DNA of 64,000 nt from Limnoperna fortunei (taxonomy: Eukaryota; Mollusca; Bivalvia; Mytilida; Modiolidae), in assembly GCA_944474755.1 (NCBI GenBank), contig OX104112.1:22036460-22100459 (forward strand). Direction: 5' to 3'. The position numbers and the translations under genes were made by a program. Of the stretch, positions 34,700 through 44,415 are shown in pieces; position 1 is the stretch's first letter, and each line of letters opens with the position of its first letter. The notes below the pieces were generated by a model. That model was not told the origin of the DNA and did not search any database. It saw only the letters and a program-made list of their open reading frames with translations.

Positions 34700-36842
34700 C
34701 GCCTTATTTTGGAAGGTATATCGCCTGTTTTACTTGTAGCATTATTTTTGCAGGGCACACTACAGTTTTACTTGTAGCATTATTTTTGCAGGGCACACTA
34801 CAGTTTTACTTGTAGCATTATTTTTGCAGGGCACACCGCAGTTTTACTTGTAGTATTATTTTTGGACGGCACACCGCCTGTTTTACTTTTAGCATTATTT
34901 TTGGACGGCACACCGCAGTTGTACTTGTAGCATTATTTTTGAAGGGCACACCATCTGTTTTACTTGTAGCATTATTTTTGCAGGGCACACCGCTGTTTTA
35001 CTTGTAGCATTATTTTTGCAGGGCACACCGTCTGTTTTACTTGTAGCATTATTTTTACAGGCCACACCGTCCGTTTTACTTGTAGAATTATTTTTGCAGG
35101 CCAAACCGCCTGTTTTACTTGTAGCATTAATTTTGCAGGGTACACCGCCTGTTTTACTTGTAGCATTATTTTTGCAGGGTACATCGCCTGTTTTACTTGT
35201 AGCATTATTTTTGCAGGGCACACTACAGTTTTACTTGTAGCATTATTTTTGCAGGGCACACTACAGTTTTACTTGTAGCATTATTTTTGCAGGGCACACC
35301 GCAGTTTTACTTGTTTTTGGACGGCACACCGCCTGTTTTACTTTTAGCATTATTTTTGGACGACACACCGCAGTTGTACTTGTAGCATTATTTTTGGAGG
35401 GCACAACATCTGTTTTACTTGTAGCATTATTTTTGCAGGGCACACCATCTGTTGTACTTGTAGCATTATTTTTGCAGGGCACATCGTCTGTTTTACTTAT
35501 AGCATTATTTTTACAGGCCACACCGTCTGTTTTACTTGTAGTATTATTTTTGGACGGCACACCGCCTGTTACTTTTAGCATTATTTTTGGACGGCACACC
35601 GCCTGTTGTACTTGTAGCATTATTTTTGGAGGGCACACCATCTGTTTTACTTGTAGTATTATTTTTGCAGGGCACACCGTCTGTTTTACTTTTAGCATTA
35701 TTTTGGAGGGCACACCGCAGTTTTACTTGTAGCATTATTTTTGCAGGCCACAACGCCTGTTTCACTTGTAGCATTATTTTTGGACGGCACACCGCAGTTG
35801 TACTTGTAGCATTATTTTTGGAGGGCACACCGTCTGTTTTACCTTTAGCATTATTCTTGCAGGGCACACCGTGTGTTTTACTTGTAGCATTATTTTTGGA
35901 CGGCACACCGCAGTTGTACTTGTAGCATTATTTTTGGAGGGCACACCGTCTGTTTTACTTGTAGCATTATTCTTGCAGGGCACACCGTCTGTTTTAATTG
36001 TTGCATTATTTTTGCAGGGCACACCACCTGTTTCACTTGTAGCTGTATTTTTGCAGCGCACACTGCAGTTTTGCTTCTAGCATTATTTTGCGGGCCACAC
36101 CGCTGTTTTACTTGTAGCATTATTCTTGCAGGGCACACCGTCTGTTTTAATTGTTGCATTATTTTTGCAGGGCACACCACCTGTTTCACTTGTAGCTGTA
36201 TTTTTGCAGGGCACACCGCAGTTTTGCTTCTAGCATTATTTTGCAGGCCACACCGCTGTTTTACTTGTAACATTATTTTTGCAGGGCACACCGCCTGTTT
36301 CACTTGTAGCATTATTTTTGCAGGGCACACCGTCTGTTTTACTTGAAGTATTGGTTTTGCAGGCTACAAAGCCTGTTTCACTTGTTGCATTATTTTTGCA
36401 GGATACACCGCCTGTTTCACTTATAGCATTATTTTTGCGGGTCACAACGTCTGCTTTACTTGTAGCACACGTTTTGCAAGCCGCACCCCCTGTTTTACTT
36501 GTAGTATTATTTTGGGAGGGCACACCGCAGTTTTACTTGTAGCATTATTTTCTCAGGCCACAACGCCTGTTTTACTTGTAGCATTATTTTGGCATGCAGG
36601 CCACACCGCTGTTTTACTTGTAGCATTATTTTTGCATGCAGGCCACACCGCTGTTTTACTTGTAACATTATTTTTGCATGCAGGCCACACCGCTGTTTTA
36701 CTTGTAGCATTATTTTTGCATGCAGGGCTCACCGTCTGTTTTACTCGTAGCATTATTTTTGCAGGGCACACCGTCTGTTTTACTTGTAACATTATTTGTA
36801 CAGGTCACAGCGCATGTTTTACTTGTAGCATTATTTTTAAGA
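34700..36842. repeat. 38-39-bp minisatellite, about 55 copies
   Basis: The unit resembles TGTTTTACTTGTAGCATTAT plus TTTTGCAGGGCACACCG and a variable CC/TC/CA. Units ending ACAG are 38 bp and those ending CCTG or TCTG are 39 bp. Around 36590-36725 the spacer gains CATG (GCATGCAGG). Because 39 is divisible by 3 and stops are rare, long frames of 13-residue repeats appear on both strands; I do not treat these as genes. Confidence 0.93.
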
Positions 36843-37029
36843 GATAAAAACCCATATACAAAAGGATTGGGTACAAGTTATAACAACTTACAGCAATTAC
36901 TATTAAATACACACATAATTAAGTTTAAACATATACTACAAAAACGAAAAATACAAAAGGGCAAAAGAAACAAAAAGTAGGAAAGATGTTAAGATGTAAA
37001 TGTAAAGTGAGTAAAGTGAGTTATTTCAT

Positions 37030-39030
37030 GTCCATGTGCACTGTCTATATGTCCGTTTTCACTGTCTACATTTGTTGTCCGCGTTCCCTGTCTATATTTA
37101 TTGTCAGTATTTACTGTCTATATTTATTGTATGTGTTTACTGTCTATATTTAATTGTCCGTGTTCACTGTTTATATTTAGTGTCCGTGTTCACTGTCTAC
37201 ATTTAATCTCCGTGTTCACTGTCTACATTTATTGTCCGTGTTTACTGTTTATATTTAATTGTCCGTGTTCACTGTCTACATTTAATGTCCGTGTTCAGTG
37301 TCTACGTGTATTGTCCGTGTTTACTGTCTATATTTTATTGTCCGTGTTCACTGTTTACATTTATTGTCCGTGTTTACTGTCTATATTTAATTGTCCGTGT
37401 TTACTGTCTATATTTAATTGTCCGTGTTCACTGTCTACATTTAATGTCCGTGTTCACTGTCTACGTGTATTGTCAGTGTTTACTGTCTATATATATATGT
37501 ATTGTCCGTGTTCACTGTCTACATTTATTGTATGTGTTTACTGTCTATATTTAATTGTCGTGTTCACTGTCTAGATTTATTGTATGTGTTTACTGTCTAT
37601 ATTTAACCTCCGTGTTCACTGTCTACATTTATTGTATGTGTTCACTGTCAACATTTATTGTCGTGTTCACTGTCTACATATACATGTAACCTCCTTGTTC
37701 ACTGTCTACATTTAATGTCTGTGTTTACTGTCTATATTTAATTGTCCGTGTTCACTGTCTACATTTATTGTATGTGTTTACTGTCTATATTTAACTTCCG
37801 TGTTCACTGTCTACATTTATTGTATGTGTTCACTGTCTACATTTATTGCCCGTGTTCACTGTCTATATTTATTGTCCGTATTTAATGTCTATATTTATTG
37901 TATGTGTTTACTGTCTACATTTAATGTCTGTGTTCTCTTTCTACATTTAATGTCCGTGTTCACTGTCTACATTTATTGTGTGTGTTAACTGTCTATATTT
38001 TATTGTCCGTGTTCACTGTCTACATTGATTGTATGTGTTCACTGTCAACATTTATTGTCCGTGTTCACTGTCTACATATAACCTCCTTGTTCACTGTCTA
38101 CATTTAATGTCTGTGTTTTCTGTCTATATTTAATTGTCCGTGTTCACTGTCTACATTTATTGTATGTGTTTACTGTCTATATTTAACTTCCGTGTTCACT
38201 GTCTACATTTATTGTATGTGTTCACTGTCTACATTTATTGTCCATGTTCACTGTCTATATTTATTGTCCGTGTTCACTGTCTACATTTAATGTCTGGGTT
38301 CTCTTTCTACATTTAATGTCCTTGTTCACTGTCTATATTTAATTGTCCGTGTTATCTGTCTATATTTAATTGTCCGTGTTCACTGTCTACATTTAATGTT
38401 CGTGTTCACTGTCTACGTGTATTGTCCGTGTTTACTGTCTATATTTTATTGTCCGTGTTCACTGTCTACATTTAATATCTGTGTTCTCTTTCTACATTTA
38501 ATGTACGTGTTTACTGTCTACATTTAATGTCTGTGTTCTCTTTCTACATTTATTGTCCGTGTTTACTGACTATATTTAATTGTCCGTGTTCACCGTCTAC
38601 GTGTATTGTCCGTGTTTACTGTCTATATTTTATTGTCCGTGTTCACCCGTCTTCATTTATTGTATGTGTTTACTGTCTATATTTAATTGTCCGTGTTCAC
38701 TGTATACATTTATTGTCCGTGTTTACTGTCTATATTTTATTGTCCGTGTTCACTGTCTACATTTATAGTATGTGTTTACTGTCTATATTTAATTGTCCGT
38801 GTTCACTGTCTACATTTAATGTCTGTGTTCTCTTTCTACATTAATGTACGTGTTTACTGTCTTCATGTATTGTCCGTGTTTACTGTCTATATTTTATTGT
38901 CCGTGTTCACTGTTTATATTTATTGTCCGTGTTCACTGTTTACATTTATTGTCCGTGTTCACTGTCTACATTTATTTCCGTGATTACTGTCTATATTTTA
39001 TTTGTGTGTTTAACGTGTTCATTTATTGTT
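37030..39030. repeat. 26-27-bp minisatellite, roughly 75 copies
   Basis: Units alternate between two forms: TGTCCGTGTTCACTGTCTAC plus ATTTAT, and TGTATGTGTTTACTGTCTAT plus ATTTAAT. Local subsets such as GTTCTCTTTCTACATTTAATG recur, showing higher-order duplication. The Cys/Leu/Tyr-rich frames on + are a by-product. Confidence 0.92.
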
Positions 39031-39084
39031 CGTACTCATGGATTCTAAATCTAAAATTACAAAACACATCAAGATTCTTTTCGT

Positions 39085-39240
39085 GACACCTTTTGACGGA
39101 GAAGATTTCTCCGAAGTCACTATCCGGACCCTGGAAAGCCTTACTGTGTACCACAGTGGGCAATATGTTTAAAAGTGCCACACTCCTTGCTCGATAAACA
39201 TTCCTATGTAGATGTAAAACAAAGAGTGGTCACATTGTAG
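39085..39240 (+). repeat. Unrecognised dispersed repeat
   Basis: ACCACAGTGGGCAATATG, CACTCCTTGCTCGATAAAC and GATGTAAAACAAAGAG have partners at 57085-57165 and about 21455-21510. It lies immediately to the right of the minisatellite. Confidence 0.5.
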
Positions 39241-39529
39241 CCTCTACAACCGGCTTTATTCTTTGTCCATACCTAATGTTCGATACTTTTGACACTCCAA
39301 GTTTTATCTCTTTACCCTGTTGATTTATTGTTTGATAATGTGTTTATAAATATGCATGAAATATTGGATAATGGACGTTAAGCTAACATTCAATCAATTA
39401 ATAAAGATTTTTAAAGATTTTTTAAAAATTTTCTTATCAATATTTTTGTTTTCATGCCATATTTCATACGCAGCTGAACGACACAGAATGCGAGGACGAT
39501 CGGCCATTCGATTTGCAAATTAAAGTAAT

Positions 39530-39655
39530 AAACCAAAAATGATACTTCACCTGGTTAGGGTTTTTCCCCCTTTGGTGGTCTTTTTGCCAATAAACAGTTC
39601 ACGATCCAGATCACGGAAATATCGCTGAAAGCGACATTCACCTGTAGTGCATGAC
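39530..39655 (+). mobile_element. Degraded SINE 3' fragment
   Basis: GGGTTTTTCCCCC, GCCAATAAACAGTTCACG and AATATCGCTGAAAGCG follow the SINE's 3' order with heavy divergence. Confidence 0.4.
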
Positions 39656-40035
39656 ACAAAGCTGTGAAAACTAATATATAAAAAAAATTAAGAAAACCTG
39701 TTCTATGAATTCAACTTTCTTAATTTTTTTATTGATTACCACTGCCTTTAATTGATATGATGATTTGTTCCTAACGCCTTCCATGAACTAAAACGTGAAT
39801 TGCATAAGTGTACATAACTTATATATACACAATAATGTACACATTTCCAATGTTTTTGTGTAAATTTCAAAATGCCATTTAAAAACGAAATAAAGGAAAA
39901 ATTGTGTATATAATTTTTAAGTAATTTAAAGTAGAAAAGTCAATTTTTGTATTAAAACATAAAATGGTAATTACACTTTACTTAAATTTAATCTCAGTTT
40001 AATGATTTAACAACATAATCGCTTAAAAATAATTG
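39656..40035. other. AT-rich non-coding stretch
   Basis: Downstream region of the minus-strand TRIM-like gene. TTTATT at about 39728 could act as its poly(A) signal. Nothing else seen. Confidence 0.4.
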
Positions 40036-41715
40036 TTAGTAAATGACGTCATAAAACGCAGCGTGTCCGTTTTTCTGATTGCAGACCAGAAGTCGTTTAC
40101 TGTCTTTGTCGTAGTACACAGCGTTTGGTTTCTGGAGTCCATCAGAACTGGTCAGTAGTACCTTCTGTTGCTTACCATCCGGAGAAACGGCCAGAAGTAG
40201 ATTGTTGTCATAACCAGCTGCAAACGTTATACCATAATTATCAACAGCTATGGCTGGATAGCACCACGATGATTCTAATCGATCATCCAGACACGTCCAG
40301 ATTTCTGTAGCTACCATATCTACACTATCTGAGTAGTAAATCTTGTCTTTCTGTGTTGTAACCTTGTAAGTACCTACTGCATCGTTGTATATACGTATTG
40401 TTTTGATAATATTCCCATCTAGATCTATTACCTTGATTCCCTCTCTCCACGCCATGGCATATAATTTACCATCGTTATATGCAATGCCCCTGATCCAATG
40501 TTCACATAAATTCTCCAGAGTTTGATTTGTATGTTGATTGTTTATATTTACTATTGTTATACATTTGTTTAAATACGAAACTGCAACCCTCTGGTTATCA
40601 ATTATTGTGACGTCATAAGGATCATACGGAACACTGATGTCACGATCATGCGATCCGTCTTCCTTTAGAATAGTAAGAGATGGTTTATTCCTACTCACAA
40701 TCATAATAGACCTGTTTGGTAATATTAAGCAGCTTGTTACCTCGGTATTCTTTTCACCAATTTTAATGTTTGTCCTCAGCTTCAACTGTAGATTGTCTAA
40801 TGTATGGACTGGTGGTTGAGCTGGACGTTGGTGCTGTGCCTGTATTAGCCGTCGCTCAACATATGGAACTACTGCTTCTTTAGACGTTATTTGTGTTTCT
40901 CCTAAAGAGTCAAAGGCTTCAATGAATGTGTCAAATTTAGGGTTGAACTAAACTGCTATACTTAGCTGTGGAATACTGTTAACAAGGAGTTTGATTCCAT
41001 TTGTTTCGTTGACAACAGTGTTCAGAATACTCCGAATTCCAACAAACATTTGCAGATTTGATAAAAATTGATTCATGTGTTGTGCAGTGTCTTTTAACTT
41101 CGAAATATTTTGGCGTTTTGTATCAAGTTTGGTCGTCATCAAAGAAATTTCTTTCACTGCCTTTTCTGACTTTGATTTTAGTTCTTTTAATAATTTCTCC
41201 TGTAGGAGATCTAAGTGCTTATTAATTTCTGCTCGTTTTGTTGCGATGGATTTCTGTATGATATCTTCCTGTTCCTCAACATTTGTCGTATTTTTTTGTA
41301 GTTGTCGTTTTCCTTCTTCTATGTTTTCTAAAAGTCCATCGACGGTTTGTTCCAGGTCAATGAGTGCAGTGGAAGTTGTGGCACCCTTTGCTGCTTCATC
41401 TAACGGTCTGAGATCTTCACAGCCGCCATGTTTAGTTTGGACACATGAAACACATACAATACTGTCATGTGTAGGACAATAAAAACCAAATTGTTTACTG
41501 TGTTCTGGACATTCCAAGTTTACGTTGAGATTTTCGGTCTTTTGGTAATCCTCCGTTGATATTACATTATGGTTTCTGGATATTTTTTGCGCTTTGTGAC
41601 TCCTGCAGCATTCTTCACAAAAACCCTCCTGACATTCGGTACACCACTTGCTCGCAGATTTAGTAACCTGTTGATAACGACATGTTTCACATTGCAATTC
41701 AACGGATTCAGCCAT
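40036..41715 (-). pseudogene. TRIM-like B-box / coiled-coil / NHL-type gene with one in-frame TAG
   Basis: A single frame of 559 codons broken only by a TAG at 40948-40950 (codon 256), where the paralogue at 14222-15902 has CAG (Gln): one C-to-T change. Domains: B-box 1 at 9-49 (C9, C12, C25, C28, C33, C36, H40, H49); B-box 2 at 69-99 (C69, H72, C80, H83, C88, C91, H96, C99); coiled coil at about 115-240; six-bladed NHL-like propeller at about 310-559, with repeats such as DVTIIDNQRVAVSY and YGITFAAGYDNNLLLAVSPD. No RING. Relatives are cytoplasmic TRIM-like scaffolds, implicated in RNA binding or immune signalling. The rest of the frame is intact, so this may be a very young pseudogene, a segregating nonsense allele, or a base error. 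As written, the product would stop after the coiled coil (255 aa). Confidence 0.85.
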
Positions 41716-41735
41716 AGTCGTCGTTCTGTAAACAA
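41716..41735 (-). promoter_or_regulatory. Conserved 3' splice site upstream of the start
   Basis: The minus strand reads AATTGTTTACAG, then AACGACGACT and the ATG at 41715. It matches the layout at 15913 in the paralogue. Confidence 0.55.
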
Positions 41736-41879
41736 TTAAAACATAATTGAATCAATGCATAAGGATTATTTACCTAGGAATATAGCAAATCAGCTATATC
41801 GTTTATATTTACAGCTTCATGTAATTTGTAGAAATTTTCAGCGATGTTGTGAACACTTTCAGCTATTATCATGAAAGTT

Positions 41880-41960
41880 TATCGGATTGAACCATGTACT
41901 CCGTCTGTCTTCCCAAATCAAAACTGCAGGCCATGATATAGCCGAAACATGTTCTTTTCG
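41880..41960 (+). mobile_element. SINE 3' fragment
   Basis: CCATGTACTCCGTCTGTCTT, then CAAATCAAAACTGCAGGCCA and TGATATAGCCGAAACATG match the SINE's last third. Confidence 0.5.
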
Positions 41961-42735
41961 ACAACGTACTTAATGTGTAGATGACCTTAGCGGCATTTGG
42001 TATAATAACGTTTTCGAATTTTGATACTAAAAGCTCTACAGTGATTCGGGTATTATCAATTCGTGGGGTACTTAAATTCGAGGCTGATGCTTTTATCATT
42101 TCAATCTCGGCGTTCTCTTACGCATGGAACGTACAATGTACTTAAGATAGTGGTATCCACATGAACCTGTAATAAGGACTAGTCTTGTATAACACAAATT
42201 AATGATTTTATAGTCAATCGTGGTAACGAATAAATTCTTGTGCAAATTAACCACAGCTTTACCATGGCGTCTAGTTTTTATTGTGCTAATAAACCGGAGG
42301 TATCGGAGGAAACACTAGGCACTACTTGTGAACTTAGGTTTACACCGAATATCCGGATACAGTTTTCACAAAATTCCGAATTCTGAGGAGCCCGCAAAAA
42401 AAACCGTGGCACTTACCTTGCTATAACTTGGCTATCATAAAGGGCATTAATAACTTGAATACTATAATAATGGTGTCACGCCTCAACTGTAATCTGGTCT
42501 CCTTTTTCATTGACGCAAGCTTAACAAATAGGCTAAAGAGGATATCATCGTTAGGGTACTAGAATAGTTGAACCGATGTCAACTTAATTTATTGTGTTTG
42601 AAATAACAACGTTTTATTAAATAGGTAACAAATAAAAAATTAATGAATAAATAAATTAATTAATTTTCAATTACTAGGCTTTATCGATGATAACTTCAAT
42701 TAACTCAAAATCGTAAAAAAATGTCATTTTCACAC
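41961..42735. other. Non-coding stretch
   Basis: No gene or repeat recognised. Confidence 0.4.
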
Positions 42736-42875
42736 TTTTTAACCGCTTGAAGTTATATATCTTTGGTTTTTGGTTCTTGAGTTGGCCGGAGACTTGGACT
42801 TGGATTTTTTGTCTTTTGACAGTGTTCACGGAGTTCGGTATGTTGGTATTACCTCCATTACTATATAATCTGAGA
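42736..42875 (+). repeat. Partial copy of the segment at 23160
   Basis: GGTTTTTGGTTCTTGAGTTG, GCCGGAGACTTGGACT and GTTCGGTATGTTGGTATTAC align with 23270-23370. This is the third copy in the window. Confidence 0.5.
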
Positions 42876-43075
42876 ACTCGATCCGAAAGCTCAAAAAGTA
42901 ACAATAAATTTTTAAAAAATGCATAGAAATAACCATGTTGAGCCCAGAACTCTACAAACAGACGATAAAAGTGAAGATTATGCGGTGGTACGAAAATGAG
43001 AGTGGCATACATAAAACCGCTGCTACTTCCCCTTTCTTAGCGAAGTTAATATAGAAGCTGCATAATGTACAAGAA

Positions 43076-43529
43076 GGGCATTAGCAGGTCAAGGATGTAG
43101 CCAGAGATGTTGCAATGGTTGTAGTAGGGCATTAGCAGGTCAAGGATGTAGCCAGAGATGTTGCAATGGTTGTAGTAGGGCATTAGCAGGTCAAGGATGT
43201 AGCCAGAGATGTTGCAATGGTTGTAGTAGGGCATTAGCAGGTCAAGGATGTAGCCAGAGATGTTGCAATGGTTGTAGTAGGACATTAGCAGGTCAAGGAT
43301 GTAGCCAGAGATGTTGCAATGGTTGTAGTAGGGCATTAGCAGGTCAAGGATGTAGCCAGAGATGTTGCAATGGTTGTAGTAGGGCATTAGCAGGTCAAGG
43401 ATGTAGCCAGAGATGTTGCAATGGTTGTAGTAGGGCATTAGCAGGTCAAGGATGTAGCCAGAGATGTTGCAATGGTTGTAGTAGGGCATTAGCAGGTCAA
43501 GGATGTAGCCAGAGATGTTGCAATGGTTG
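43076..43529. repeat. 51-bp tandem repeat, nine near-identical copies
   Basis: Starts are at 43076, 43127, 43178, 43229, 43280, 43331, 43382, 43433 and 43484. The unit begins GGGCATTAGCAGGTCAAGG and ends GCAATGGTTGTAGTA. The only clear internal change is GGACATTAG in the fifth copy. A minus-strand frame (43046-43597, 183 aa) reads through as 17-residue repeats (NHCNISGYILDLLMPYY), because 51 is divisible by 3. With no recognisable flanking domain or signal peptide I treat the frame as incidental. Confidence 0.95.
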
Positions 43530-43673
43530 CGCATGCAACCGTCATGGTAAAAAACCTGTTGACCTAAAACAGAAAGGTGTAAGATTTCATGGTCCAAGGT
43601 TATTATTGTTGCCCCGCTGGACCTCCTTTCAGACGCTGCTGCTGGACCTTGTTGTCCCCAGGCACTCTCAACG

Positions 43674-43945
43674 TTAGGGACAGACCATTTAACTTGAAGG
43701 GGGGAGGGTCCATTGTTTTTTTGTTTTTGTCAGAAAGTATTTATTTTTTTGAAGGCGTCGCGACAGAATTTTTTTTTTCATTACCGGTATTGGCATTATT
43801 TTATATAGCAGAAATCCTTCTTCAGAACATTTTTTTTCTTACCCTCTGCTTCCAAAATATTTTTTTCATCAAAAATCATTTTCAAAATATTTTTTTAGGA
43901 AACAACCAAGCCCCCCCCCTTGCAAGTTAAATGATCGGTCCCTAA
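43674..43945. mobile_element. TIR element (MITE-like), 272 bp
   Basis: TTAGGGACAGACCATTTAAC at the left is mirrored by GTTAAATGATCGGTCCCTAA at the right; C/G-rich runs continue both arms inward. The interior is T-rich with repeated CAAAATATTTTTTT phrases. The 113-residue frame across it has no resemblance to any family. Confidence 0.75.
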
Positions 43946-44415
43946 GGAAGTGAAGCCCTAATTTTGTCCACAAAAAATTAGCTTGGGGTGGTGGTTGAAC
44001 CCAACATGCATTTTAATTTATGCGTAAAGCAATTCTCTATATTAGAATGTAAGTGAATATGAAAAAGGTCTTGACACCTAAATGTAAACATATGTTATAC
44101 ACAAGTGCACGATGCACTTATTTGACCTACTTTTAAATACGGCAGGTAACAGAAGTTTTCCAACACATATTTATTAAATTTCGGTTTAATTTTGCGATTA
44201 GTCAGGAAAAAAACTCTAGAAAGTATTTATTGCGTTGAGTTTATGAACATTTTATTTGATATTTAGAAATATATGTTTTACTTTCGTTTCTAATTAAAAA
44301 GAAATATGTAAGAATTCACGTGAAGAGCTGTGTATTAACATGTCGTTAGTTTTGATATAAATATATTTGTAAATTACTGCATAGAGTAGACAAGAATAAT
44401 ACAATGCTATACATG
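43946..44415. other. AT-rich non-coding stretch
   Basis: Nothing recognisable. Confidence 0.4.

Noticed and set aside
34895..36710. Genes for repetitive proteins on both strands of the 39-bp array
   Set aside because: Several frames are open at once on both strands because the period is a multiple of three; none has a unique domain or consistent start.
37101..39086. Cys/Leu/Tyr-rich membrane-like proteins
   Set aside because: They are translations of the 26-27-bp minisatellite, change frame wherever a unit gains or loses a base, and have no unique part.
43076..43529. CRISPR array
   Set aside because: The whole 51-bp unit is repeated with no unique spacers, and the DNA is eukaryotic.
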